NCBI GenBank assembly: GCA_002839445.1
Contig: PGYB01000028.1
Span: forward strand, 1-50,737
DNA: 50,737 bases
From: Candidatus Riflebacteria bacterium HGW-Riflebacteria-1
GTDB taxonomy: Bacteria > Muiribacteriota > Ozemobacteria > Ozemobacterales > Ozemobacteraceae
Reading direction: 5' to 3'
Below the pieces are notes generated by a model. That model was not told the origin of the DNA. It made no database searches and was given only the letters and a program-made list of their open reading frames with translations. The position numbers and the translations under genes are program-made. Of the stretch, positions 16,046 through 24,176 are shown piece by piece; position 1 is the first letter of the stretch, and the number at the start of each line of letters is the position of its first letter.

Positions 16046-16954
16046 TCAGACTTTACCGACGTAGAGGACTTCTTCGCACAGCTCGATGCCGAAGTCTTTT
16101 AAAACTTTTTGTTTGAGCATGTCGGCGAGGTGCTTAACATCGCTGGCGGTCGCGCTGCCTTCGTTGATTATAAAATTGGCGTGATTGGCGAAAACCTTCG
16201 CGCCGCCGAATGACATGCTTTTGGCTCCGGCCTGCTCGAGAACTCCGCCGGCGGCTCGGCGTCGCTCTTCGCCCGGTAATGGCGGTAGATTTCTGAAAAA
16301 TGAGCCGGCGCAGCCGATTTCGTAGGAAGGGTGTTTGCTGTGCCGCTGTTCGATAATGTCTTCCATTTTGGCTTTTATCTCATCGCGGTTTCCGGGTTCA
16401 AGCTGAAATTTTGCGCTCAATATTACATAGGGCTCTTTTTTGAGGCGACTGCTGCGGTAATCGAACTGAAAAAAAGCGTTGGGAACTGTTTGTATGCTGC
16501 CATCAGGAAACAGCAGCTGCGCGTCAACCAGAACGTCGGCCATACTACGGCCATAAGCGCCGGCGTTGCCATAAATAGCGCCGCCAATTGAACCCGGTAT
16601 GCCGGCAAAGCTTTCGACCCCGCTCATGCCAAGCTGATGTGCCAGTTCTACCAGAAATTCGAGTTCAAGTCCTGATGACAGGCAAACCTGTCGGCTCTCG
16701 TGATCAACATGCTTAAGGTCGCTCGCTTTATTATGAACCACCAGGCCATCCAGGCCCTCGTCGGCAATGACCAGATTAGAACCGCCGCCGAGCAAAAACC
16801 ATGGCATGCCTGCCTGTCTGGCGAATTCTATCGCCGCAGTCAGACCGTCAGTTGAGCCGGCTTCATAAAAATATTCTGCCGGGCCACCGAGCTTGAAGGT
16901 TACCAGGTTCTTGAGCGGAACATTTCTTTTAAGGTTGTCGATGGTGAGCTTCAT
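16046..16954 (-). CDS. murB: UDP-N-acetylenolpyruvoylglucosamine reductase MurB
   Basis: A 302-residue FAD enzyme that reduces UDP-GlcNAc-enolpyruvate to UDP-MurNAc with NADPH, the second committed step of peptidoglycan synthesis in the cytoplasm. ATG at 16954 has AAGGAAT upstream. FAD-binding segments LGGGSNLV (residues 55-62) and GIPGSIGGA (118-126) with GNAGAYG are present; the proton-donor serine is S218 in GSFFRN; the Arg of the DYRSSR segment and the C-terminal CEEVLYVG glutamate are in place. The gap loop is short, as in type II MurB. It stands alone, apart from other cell-wall genes. Confidence 0.95.
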   Translation of the reverse strand: MKLTIDNLKRNVPLKNLVTFKLGGPAEYFYEAGSTDGLTAAIEFARQAGMPWFLLGGGSNLVIADEGLDGLVVHNKASDLKHVDHESRQVCLSSGLELEFLVELAHQLGMSGVESFAGIPGSIGGAIYGNAGAYGRSMADVLVDAQLLFPDGSIQTVPNAFFQFDYRSSRLKKEPYVILSAKFQLEPGNRDEIKAKMEDIIEQRHSKHPSYEIGCAGSFFRNLPPLPGEERRRAAGGVLEQAGAKSMSFGGAKVFANHANFIINEGSATASDVKHLADMLKQKVLKDFGIELCEEVLYVGKV

Positions 16955-17081
16955 AATAATTCCTTTGCGCGTGAGTCGATGTAACATTTATCGGTATTTT
17001 TCTCACGCTATGACAGAGGGTACGCGAAAGTATCTGACAAGCAGCTACAAAGGGGGCATTTTCCGCGGAAGGTTCGCCTAA

Positions 17082-17126
17082 AAGGGCATTGCTTCAGATT
17101 CTGACGGGCAGAACCCGAAGCAATGC
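17082..17126 (-). terminator. Probable terminator after the cyclophilin gene
   Basis: GCATTGCTTC (17086-17095) pairs with GAAGCAATGC (17117-17126). On the minus strand the stem is followed by CCCTTTTAGG, a short T-run. It lies 16 bases after the cyclophilin stop. Confidence 0.6.
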
Positions 17127-17141
17127 TTTAGCCGAAGATGA

Positions 17142-17696
17142 TTATTGCTGGTCCTGGATTACAGAAACCTGCATTTTGTCGCCCTGTTTGATCTTTTCGG
17201 GCACGTCATGACCAGAAACGAGCTGGCCAAATACAGTATACTGGTTGTCAAGATGAGGGATAGTGTCGAGGCAGATGTAGAACTGGCTGCCACCCGAATT
17301 GGGATCGCTGGAGCGCGCCATGGCCAGAGTGCCTTTGAGGTGTTTGCGTGCGTTGAACTCTGCCGGCAGAGTGTAGCCCGGGCCACCGGTTCCGGTTCCA
17401 AGCGGGCAACCGCCCTGAATTACAAAGCCGGAGACCACGCGATGAAAGGTGAGGTTGTTGTAGTAACCCTTTTTGGTAAGGGTCAGCATGCCTTCGACGT
17501 GTTTGGGTGCTGCATCAGGAAAAAGCTCGAGCAGCATGTCGCCCTTTTCGGTAGAAATTTTGATAACCGGGTTAGTTGCTTTCTCAAGGGTTACGCCGGC
17601 TGGAATCTGTGAGGTTACCACCGGTTCAGCAGCGGGAACCTGTGCCATAGCCATTGGTGCGGTCAAAATGAGTGCGATAAGAAGCGCCTGCCACAT
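17142..17696 (-). CDS. Exported cyclophilin-type peptidyl-prolyl cis-trans isomerase
   Basis: A 184-residue protein. ATG at 17696 is preceded by AGGAGA and opens a clear signal peptide (WQALLIALILTAPMAMA, cut about residue 18). The remainder is a compact cyclophilin: FHRVVSGFVIQGG carries the catalytic Arg and Phe, GGSQFYIC the Gln and Phe of the active site, and LDNQYTVFGQ the closing strand. It catalyses proline isomerisation during folding of exported proteins, most likely in the periplasm. Transcribed alone from its own promoter at 17747-17775. Confidence 0.93.
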   Translation of the reverse strand: MWQALLIALILTAPMAMAQVPAAEPVVTSQIPAGVTLEKATNPVIKISTEKGDMLLELFPDAAPKHVEGMLTLTKKGYYNNLTFHRVVSGFVIQGGCPLGTGTGGPGYTLPAEFNARKHLKGTLAMARSSDPNSGGSQFYICLDTIPHLDNQYTVFGQLVSGHDVPEKIKQGDKMQVSVIQDQQ

Positions 17697-17746
17697 TATA
17701 GAATCTCCTGTATGGAAAATTTGATACCATATTTTACCTCGGCCGC

Positions 17747-17775
17747 CATATAATTGCAATTGCCTGATCAGTCAA
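17747..17775 (-). promoter_or_regulatory. Promoter of the cyclophilin gene
   Basis: On the minus strand, TTGACT (17770-17775) is followed after 16-17 bases by TTATATG (17747-17753). The predicted transcript start is about 40 bases before the ATG. Confidence 0.6.
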
Positions 17776-17814
17776 TGATTTGAATTGACAAAGTATTGAA
17801 GGGTGAATTAAGCT

Positions 17815-19311
17815 ATGAGTATGGACATAAGAAAAGCATTATCAGTAGTTTTGGCTGTCATTTTCGCTACCGTTTTGATAACCCCGGTGGGTTTTGCCCA
17901 AATTATGGATGCCGATGGGCTGCTGGTAGATATACCTGAACCACCCGGAGCCAGGTCAGAACTGCCTTCGCCAATTCCCATGGTCTATGAATTCATGGGC
18001 GCAATGATGGGTGGCGAATACGACATTTGTCTGGCAAATTTTGATGTCCAGACCTTTCTGGCGCTGCTTTTTGACCGCCAGCTCAAGCGTATGAGCCCCG
18101 AAGAATATCGCGAGATATTCTCTTTTCAGATTCAGACCCACCGTAACGAATTCAGATTTTTGTCCAAAATCATGAACCGGGTCGCCAACGGTGCCAAGAT
18201 CAGCTATTCAGACCCGCGCTATCACAAGGCAATTCAGAGCAAAGTCGTTATCAAGCTTGAAACTACCCGCGGCAATTTTGAATTCGTCGTCTATTGCCGG
18301 TTTTCAAACGAGCGCTGGTTTATCTACGATTACGTGTTGAACGGGCAGCGACTCACTTCAATATTCAGAGACGCGCTCAAAGGTATTGGCATCGACAACT
18401 ATGTCGCTTACCTCAGACCTTTTTATGCTGAACGCCGTGGTTTCAGGCCCATACGCAACCGCGATTTTGAATTCGGCTTTATGGTGCCCAGTGATTTTCA
18501 GGTCAAGGAAAATGTCAGCCCGGCTTTGCTGGCCTCTGTAGGCGCATTTGAGGGTCAGTTTCTTCTGCATGTGCAGGCGGCAACCTATGATGAACCACAA
18601 ACGCTCGCTCAGGTTGGCGCAGCGATCAAAGAGAGTCTGATGCCTTTCGGCCCGCGCCTGTTTGACCAGTGGAAATCAGAACTCGCCGGCGTCGAAATCG
18701 GCAACATTCTGTTTCATTTTCTCAAAAACGATAAGCGTCTTTACGCGCATATGGTTATTATTCCGTTGGGACGCAAGCTTGTTGTCTTGAATTTTTATCA
18801 CAGCAGTCTTGATATGCTCAAGCATATGACCAATATTCGTGAGCGTATCATGGAAACGCTGACGTTGCCTAAAATTGAGGCAATTGGTGGACTCATGCCT
18901 GGTGAAATTCCTGATGAGCTGACAATTTCTGCGGCCAGTGACTTTGGTGAAATCGACTCATACCAGGAACCAGCCTTTGAGGGCGGTGACGATATTACCA
19001 TCACCCCGGCAAATCCTGCCGACTCGGGCTGGACAACCACAACCACGACCACGACCAGTCCGGAGCTGCCACCTGCTACTGACGATAATGACCCCGACAT
19101 GTTGCAGCCTGATTCTTTTGGTTACGACGACTACCCTGAACCTCCGCCGCCACCCGACGATAATGGCGACGCTGCGCCGCCAGACTTTTATGGTGACGGA
19201 GACGACGATATCCCGCCACCTCCCCCGCCGCCCGATGGAAGTTATGGCGATGGCAGCAGCATAGGCGGCGACGATGATGATTATTCAGGTGGTGACGACG
19301 TTTCTTTCTGA
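17815..19311 (+). CDS. Secreted protein with MlaC-like N-terminal half and an acidic/proline-rich tail
   Basis: A 498-residue protein with a signal peptide (residues 1-28, cut after GFA). Residues about 55-200 resemble the NTF2-like MlaC/Ttg2D fold: a YREIFSFQ helix region and the strand WFIYDYVLNGQRLTSIFRDAL, matching the W-x-YDV-x-x-x-G-x-S pattern of MlaC; this is a tentative call. Residues about 215-360 form a second alpha/beta domain that I do not recognise. The last 115 residues are low complexity: eight threonines in a row, then Asp-, Pro- and Gly-rich blocks (PPPPPDD, DDDIPPPPPPP, GGDDDDYSGGDD). The negative tail could bind calcium or a surface. ATG at 17815 has GAAGGGTG about 10 bases upstream. 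Confidence 0.7.
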   Translation: MSMDIRKALSVVLAVIFATVLITPVGFAQIMDADGLLVDIPEPPGARSELPSPIPMVYEFMGAMMGGEYDICLANFDVQTFLALLFDRQLKRMSPEEYREIFSFQIQTHRNEFRFLSKIMNRVANGAKISYSDPRYHKAIQSKVVIKLETTRGNFEFVVYCRFSNERWFIYDYVLNGQRLTSIFRDALKGIGIDNYVAYLRPFYAERRGFRPIRNRDFEFGFMVPSDFQVKENVSPALLASVGAFEGQFLLHVQAATYDEPQTLAQVGAAIKESLMPFGPRLFDQWKSELAGVEIGNILFHFLKNDKRLYAHMVIIPLGRKLVVLNFYHSSLDMLKHMTNIRERIMETLTLPKIEAIGGLMPGEIPDELTISAASDFGEIDSYQEPAFEGGDDITITPANPADSGWTTTTTTTTSPELPPATDDNDPDMLQPDSFGYDDYPEPPPPPDDNGDAAPPDFYGDGDDDIPPPPPPPDGSYGDGSSIGGDDDDYSGGDDVSF

Positions 19312-19313
19312 TA

Positions 19314-20072
19314 CTATCTTATAACATCAACTCTGAGCATGAACCGGCGGTCAATCTGGCCGCCGGTTTTCTTGTGCCCGATCTGGCCTTTGCGGCTTAA
19401 ACTACCAGTATATCCGCTCTGACTTGAACTCTGGTCAAGGCCGCCAAGGCTGAACCATTCTCCGGCCCTGGCTTCGACTTCAGTCAGCAGAACTTCAGAA
19501 GCATTCTGGTCGCCCTGCGCGAACCAGACCTGAACGATGATGCGGTTATCATCGCTGAGATGCCCGGATACCTTGAGGCCATGCGACGTCGTTATCTGTA
19601 CAGCTTCTGGACCATACCAGCCGGGGTATGAATAGATCTTCACTATTTCATCGGTCAGCGAGGCTTTGGCAAATTCCATGGCCACAACGCTGCGCTGACT
19701 GGTTGAATTCGTTGTCGAACGCGTGGTTTCAGCACGGCCACGACCTCTTTGCACGCCAATAAAGCGCGAAGATTCGTTGCCCTGTGAGTCGCTTTGAACG
19801 GTAAAGCGAAAAGTTGCCGGTCGGCGGTCGAGAACTGCCGCAAGCTTGGCTATTTCTTCCATTTCATAATTGTCAGAGACGCTTACCGCAACGGCATTGA
19901 GCGAAGGTACCGGAATCGCGTTAACCTTACCGCCAAAGAGCGCCTTAATCGTTGTTGCAACCGAATTCGGGTCGGCGTAGTTCAAGCGAAATACCCTTAT
20001 TTCGCTGGCATCAGCAAAGCAGGCAACATAAAACAACGCTACAATCAGTAATATGCATTTTAATGGTTTCAT
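19314..20072 (-). CDS. Exported secretin N-domain protein lacking the pore domain
   Basis: A 252-residue protein with a signal peptide (residues 1-22, cut after ADA). Residues about 24-88 match a secretin N1-type repeat: EIRVFRLNYADPNSVATTI, then LFGG, then a SLNAVAVSVSDNYEMEEI strand-helix as in GspD/PilQ (normally followed by a second such repeat). The C-terminal part has AGEWFSLGGL, echoing the start of a secretin beta domain, but the remaining pore strands are absent, so it cannot form a secretin channel alone. It could cap or recruit a partner. It is convergent with the secreted protein gene, with 2 bases between their stops. Confidence 0.65.
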   Translation of the reverse strand: MKPLKCILLIVALFYVACFADASEIRVFRLNYADPNSVATTIKALFGGKVNAIPVPSLNAVAVSVSDNYEMEEIAKLAAVLDRRPATFRFTVQSDSQGNESSRFIGVQRGRGRAETTRSTTNSTSQRSVVAMEFAKASLTDEIVKIYSYPGWYGPEAVQITTSHGLKVSGHLSDDNRIIVQVWFAQGDQNASEVLLTEVEARAGEWFSLGGLDQSSSQSGYTGSLSRKGQIGHKKTGGQIDRRFMLRVDVIR

Positions 20073-20285
20073 ACTCTGATTGTACCCTAATTAATCTGAA
20101 TCCCGAAAGCCCAGTTTAGAATTGCGGGTTTACTGTGGCGAAGCTTGAGTGGTATATTTGATATCGCTGGTTTCGAGTATCTGATGTCTGCTGACGGCGG
20201 TTTTAAATTGCGAGTATTTTCGAATAATGACGAATAACTGAAAGTATTGGATCTGACTGAAACATCTGAAAATGGAATGTTTAAT

Positions 20286-21428
20286 ATGACTGCAAAACCC
20301 GTAATAATGCTTTTACCCTATGCCGGCTGCTCGGGCCTGGAATTGTTTGGTTTACGATTCGCACGCGACCTGCTTGATCGAGGTCATCGCGCCATGGTTG
20401 CCGCACCTGTTGGATCTTTGATCGCGCAACAGTGCGCTGATCGAGGTATCGAGCTCTATCCGTTTCCGCTCACCACTAAATATGAACTGGTGAGTTACCC
20501 GGCCGCGTATCAAATGTTGCGCGAACTTGAGCCTGTTGCTGTTGTGGGGTTTCGTACGCAGATGATGTACCCGGTTCAACTTGCAAAGCTATTGACCGGT
20601 CAGCATGTGCCCTTTTTTCTGTTTTATCGAATTGGCGCTGGTTCGCTTTATCGAAAAGATCCGCTGCATCGCTATCTTTTCAAAAGCCTGGCCGCCGTGG
20701 TGCCGAATGCAGATTATGTTAAAAACCGCATTATACAATTCTGGGGAATTGAAAGCTGCAAGGTGCAATGTATAAAAAGCGGCGTTGACACAAATAGATA
20801 CCGGCCGGATGAATCAGCCAGACGCAGGATTCGTCAGGAACTTGGTTTGAGTGATGATGCGGTCATTGTTGGTTCCAGTGGAAGAATTGAGCAGATGAAG
20901 GGCTCTGAAGATCTTTTGCGCGCCATGTTTGATGTTGGTGGCGTCGCCAGGTCGCTTGAAAATGTTCATCTCGTCTACATCGGGCGCGAGACCGAAAAAG
21001 GGTATATCGATCATCTGCGCAAGCTGGCTGCAGCATTCGGTTGCAGTGGGCGTTTTCATATTCTCGGGTTTCGTAACGATGTAGAAAAGGTATACCCTGC
21101 TTACGATGTGTTCGCTTTTGCGGTTAACGTGCGAGAAGCCTATGCTTATGTCGTTCTCGAAGCCATGGCTTCAGGCGTTATGCCGGTTGTGCCTGATGTT
21201 GGGGGACTCGGTGAAATGTTCTCGCATGCTGCCGAAGGCTTTTTCTTTCAACACTGTAATCATGAAGCTTTAAAGGGCACCCTTGCCGAAGCCCTTGCCC
21301 TAGAACCGTCGCGCCGTCGTCAGATGGGATTGTTGGCGCGCCAGCGCATTATTGAAAAAGCCAGCTGGCAGCAGATGATGCAGACGTATCTTGACCTGTT
21401 CAAGCGCTGCCGTGTTGCCGGATTTTGA
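20286..21428 (+). CDS. Glycosyltransferase, GT4-type GT-B fold
   Basis: A 380-residue retaining glycosyltransferase with a GT-B fold. The N-terminal Rossmann segment has YAGCSGLELFGLRFARDL in place of the usual G-G-x-E-x-x motif; the C-terminal nucleotide-sugar domain starts after NTNRYRPDESARR with VGSSGRIEQMKG and contains EAYAYVVLEAMASG, the E-x7-E motif of GT4. It probably adds a sugar to a cell-envelope glycan; acceptor and donor cannot be read. In-frame starts at 20247 (TTG), 20277 and 20286 (ATG) are possible; I prefer 20286, which has GGA nine bases upstream. It precedes a nucleotidyltransferase gene with its own promoter. Confidence 0.85.
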   Translation: MTAKPVIMLLPYAGCSGLELFGLRFARDLLDRGHRAMVAAPVGSLIAQQCADRGIELYPFPLTTKYELVSYPAAYQMLRELEPVAVVGFRTQMMYPVQLAKLLTGQHVPFFLFYRIGAGSLYRKDPLHRYLFKSLAAVVPNADYVKNRIIQFWGIESCKVQCIKSGVDTNRYRPDESARRRIRQELGLSDDAVIVGSSGRIEQMKGSEDLLRAMFDVGGVARSLENVHLVYIGRETEKGYIDHLRKLAAAFGCSGRFHILGFRNDVEKVYPAYDVFAFAVNVREAYAYVVLEAMASGVMPVVPDVGGLGEMFSHAAEGFFFQHCNHEALKGTLAEALALEPSRRRQMGLLARQRIIEKASWQQMMQTYLDLFKRCRVAGF

Positions 21429-21511
21429 GCCGATCGACCCGATATTGTTGATTGTCGTTCAGAGCATTGCTGTGTCTGTTCGGCTGGGAAGACAATTTTT
21501 TCAGTCCAAAG

Positions 21512-21540
21512 TTGACTATTTGGCGGGGTGCACATAGAAT
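21512..21540 (+). promoter_or_regulatory. Promoter of the nucleotidyltransferase gene
   Basis: TTGACT (21512-21517), a 17-base spacer and TAGAAT (21535-21540). The ATG is 55 bases further on, after GAGGAAAG. Confidence 0.7.
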
Positions 21541-21595
21541 GTTTACACGGGCTTGTTGTCCCGAAATAAGGAATTGGAATGAGTGAGGAAAGAAA

Positions 21596-24103
21596 ATGAA
21601 AGCTGTTATCATGGCTGGCGGTTTTGGCACGCGTTTACGACCGATCACCTGCAATATTCCCAAGCCGATGGTGCCTTTGGCAAACGTGCCAATGATGGAG
21701 CACATCGTCAATCTGCTCAAGAAGTATGGTTTTAACCGAATCTGCTCGATTCTTTATTTTCAGCCCGAAGTTATCACCAAATATTTTGGCGAGGGTACAG
21801 ATTTTGATATTACAATGGAATATCAGATGGCCACTGCCGACTTTGGCACGGCCGGCAGCGTTAAGAACACCGAAGAAAAGCTCAAAGACGAGCCATTCAT
21901 AATTATTTCCGGCGATGTTCTCACAGACTTTGATCTCTCTGAAGCGATAAAGTTTCACAAAGAAAAGAAGGCCATGGCTACCATGGTGTTGACGCGCGTT
22001 ACCAACCCTCTTGAATACGGCGTTGTCATTACCGCCGATGACGGCAAGATCATCAGGTTTCTCGAAAAGCCAAGCTGGGGAGAAGTTTTCTCAGATACCA
22101 TCAACACCGGAATTTACATTCTCGAACCCGAGATTTTCAAATACATCCCGGCTAAAACCGAGTTTGATTTCAGCAAGAACCTTTTCCCGCTGATGCTCAA
22201 AGAAGGTCTGCCACTTTACGGCTACATCGCCCAGGGCTACTGGAAAGACATCGGCAATCTCGAAGAATATATACTTGCACACCGCAACGTGCTTAATGGT
22301 GAGGTCACCCTGAAGATTCCCGGTGATCGCCTCAACATCATCGGGCGCGATGTCTGGGTTGGCAAAAACTCAAACATATCTGCCAAGGTTAAGTTCAAGG
22401 GCGGCGTCATTGTCGGCCAGAACTGTATCATCGAAGATGGCGTCGATCTTGAGAACTGCGTGCTTGGCGATGGTTGTGTCATCAAGAAAAACGCCAAGAT
22501 CAAGGGGGGGACCCTTTGGGATGGCGTTCATGTCGGCGAAAATGCTGATATCCGCGAAGCGGTGATCAGCGGCAACACCCTTATTCAGGATAACGTTATC
22601 GTCGAATCAGGAGCGATAATCAGCGAGGAATGCCGCATCGGCAAGGGCGCGATTATTCGCGAGAACGTTAAAATCTGGCCCAAAAAACATGTTGAAGAGG
22701 GTTCTACCGTTTTTTCCAGTATCATCTGGAGCGACAAGTGGACAAAGAATCTGTTCAGCGATTATGGCATTGCCGGCCTCGCCAACATTGAAATTACTCC
22801 GGAAATGGCCTGTAAAATTGGCTCTGCCTATGGCTCAACCCTGCCCAAAGGCGCCAGTATTATTACCTCACGCGATTCGAATAAAATCAGCCGCGTAATT
22901 AACCGCGCGATCATCAGCGGATTGAGCTCAACCGGCATCAACGTTGCCGACCTTCGGGTAACTCCTGCGCCGGTGGCCCGTTACAAGCCGAGTGCTTTCA
23001 TGCGCGGTGGCGGCGTTCACGTAAAGCTCGCCGGCGAGGACACCAACCAGATCGAAATCAAGATATTTGACGTCGAAGGTCGTGATATATCAGTTGCCCA
23101 GAAGAAGTCGATTGAACGCCTGTTTAATCGCGATGACTTCAGGCGCGTATCGATTCAGGAAGTCGGCGAAATCAGCTTTCCGCCACGCGTGCCTGAGAAC
23201 TACGGCGAAGAGTTGCTGCGCTGCATAGATGTCGAAGCGATCAGTCAGCGCAAGCTCAAGATTGTTCTCGATTATTGTTTCAGCGGCGCCAGCGGCATTT
23301 TCAATACTTTCCTTGGCAAGCTCAACTGCGAAGTGATTACGCTTAACGCTTATCACGACGAAAACCGCGTAACCATGGTTACGCCTGAACAGTCACAGGC
23401 AAGTGTGTCTTCGATCGTTAAGTCGCTGGGTGCGGATCTTGGCATTATCATGGGTGATGGCGCCGAACGCATCACCTTTATTGATGATCAGGGTCGGGTT
23501 ATTAAAGACACCGAGGCGATGGTGGTCTGGGCAAAAATGGTTCTCGAATTGATTCCCGGCGCGCGCATCGCGGCCCCGGTATCTTCTACCCACCAGCTCG
23601 AAGTTCTTGCAGGCAAGCTTGGCGGCACAATCGTGCGCACCAAGACCAGTGATCGCGCGCTTATGGACGCGGCGCTTAACGAGAAGGTCGAAACCTGCCT
23701 TGATGAGCGTGGCGGCATCATTTTTCCGGCATTTCAGGCGGCATTTGATGGCATGATCGCCAGTGTCAAACTGCTCGAATTCATTTCACAGTTACAGAAG
23801 CCATTATCAGAAATCGTCAACAGCATTCCTGATTTTTATGCGCGCTCCTGCCGCATTCCATGCCCCTGGGAAGACAAGGGCAAAGTAATGCGTTACGCCA
23901 TGGAATTCGCCAAAGACAAAGAAACGCAACTGCTCGATGGCGTCAAGATCATGCTGGGCAATGACGAGTGGATACTGGTATTGCCTGATCCCGATCGGCC
24001 GTTTGTAAACCTTTCAGTCGAAAGCACCAGCGAAAAGAAGGTGCAGGATCTTCTCGCAAAGACTGTTGCCCGCGTCGAAGAGTGGAAGAAAAACAACGAC
24101 TGA
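21596..24103 (+). CDS. Sugar-1-phosphate nucleotidyltransferase fused to a degenerate phosphomannomutase domain
   Basis: An 835-residue fusion. Residues 1-235 are a nucleotidyltransferase with the intact pyrophosphorylase signature MAGGFGTRLRP and PKPMVP, SGDVLTDFD and the EKPSW segment, as in GDP-mannose or glucose-1-phosphate enzymes. Residues about 245-375 are left-handed beta-helix hexapeptide repeats. Residues about 380-835 have the alpha-D-phosphohexomutase fold, but the phosphoserine loop TASHNP reads HVKLAGEDTNQ, the metal loop DGDGDR reads MGDGAER and the sugar loop GExSGH reads DERGGI. The mutase part is therefore probably inactive and structural or regulatory. It provides activated sugars for glycan assembly; the exact sugar is unknown. 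A terminator follows directly. Confidence 0.9.
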   Translation: MKAVIMAGGFGTRLRPITCNIPKPMVPLANVPMMEHIVNLLKKYGFNRICSILYFQPEVITKYFGEGTDFDITMEYQMATADFGTAGSVKNTEEKLKDEPFIIISGDVLTDFDLSEAIKFHKEKKAMATMVLTRVTNPLEYGVVITADDGKIIRFLEKPSWGEVFSDTINTGIYILEPEIFKYIPAKTEFDFSKNLFPLMLKEGLPLYGYIAQGYWKDIGNLEEYILAHRNVLNGEVTLKIPGDRLNIIGRDVWVGKNSNISAKVKFKGGVIVGQNCIIEDGVDLENCVLGDGCVIKKNAKIKGGTLWDGVHVGENADIREAVISGNTLIQDNVIVESGAIISEECRIGKGAIIRENVKIWPKKHVEEGSTVFSSIIWSDKWTKNLFSDYGIAGLANIEITPEMACKIGSAYGSTLPKGASIITSRDSNKISRVINRAIISGLSSTGINVADLRVTPAPVARYKPSAFMRGGGVHVKLAGEDTNQIEIKIFDVEGRDISVAQKKSIERLFNRDDFRRVSIQEVGEISFPPRVPENYGEELLRCIDVEAISQRKLKIVLDYCFSGASGIFNTFLGKLNCEVITLNAYHDENRVTMVTPEQSQASVSSIVKSLGADLGIIMGDGAERITFIDDQGRVIKDTEAMVVWAKMVLELIPGARIAAPVSSTHQLEVLAGKLGGTIVRTKTSDRALMDAALNEKVETCLDERGGIIFPAFQAAFDGMIASVKLLEFISQLQKPLSEIVNSIPDFYARSCRIPCPWEDKGKVMRYAMEFAKDKETQLLDGVKIMLGNDEWILVLPDPDRPFVNLSVESTSEKKVQDLLAKTVARVEEWKKNND

Positions 24104-24121
24104 TCTGCATTAAATTTCAAT

Positions 24122-24165
24122 AAAAAAACGCCGCGACGGCTTTATAGCCGCTGCGGCGTTTTTTT
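24122..24165. terminator. Bidirectional terminator between convergent genes
   Basis: AAAAAAACGCCGC (24122-24134) pairs with GCGGCGTTTTTTT (24153-24165), with an inner CGGC/GCCG stem. A-run on one side and T-run on the other allow it to stop transcription from both directions. Confidence 0.92.
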
Positions 24166-24176
24166 ATTTCATGGTT

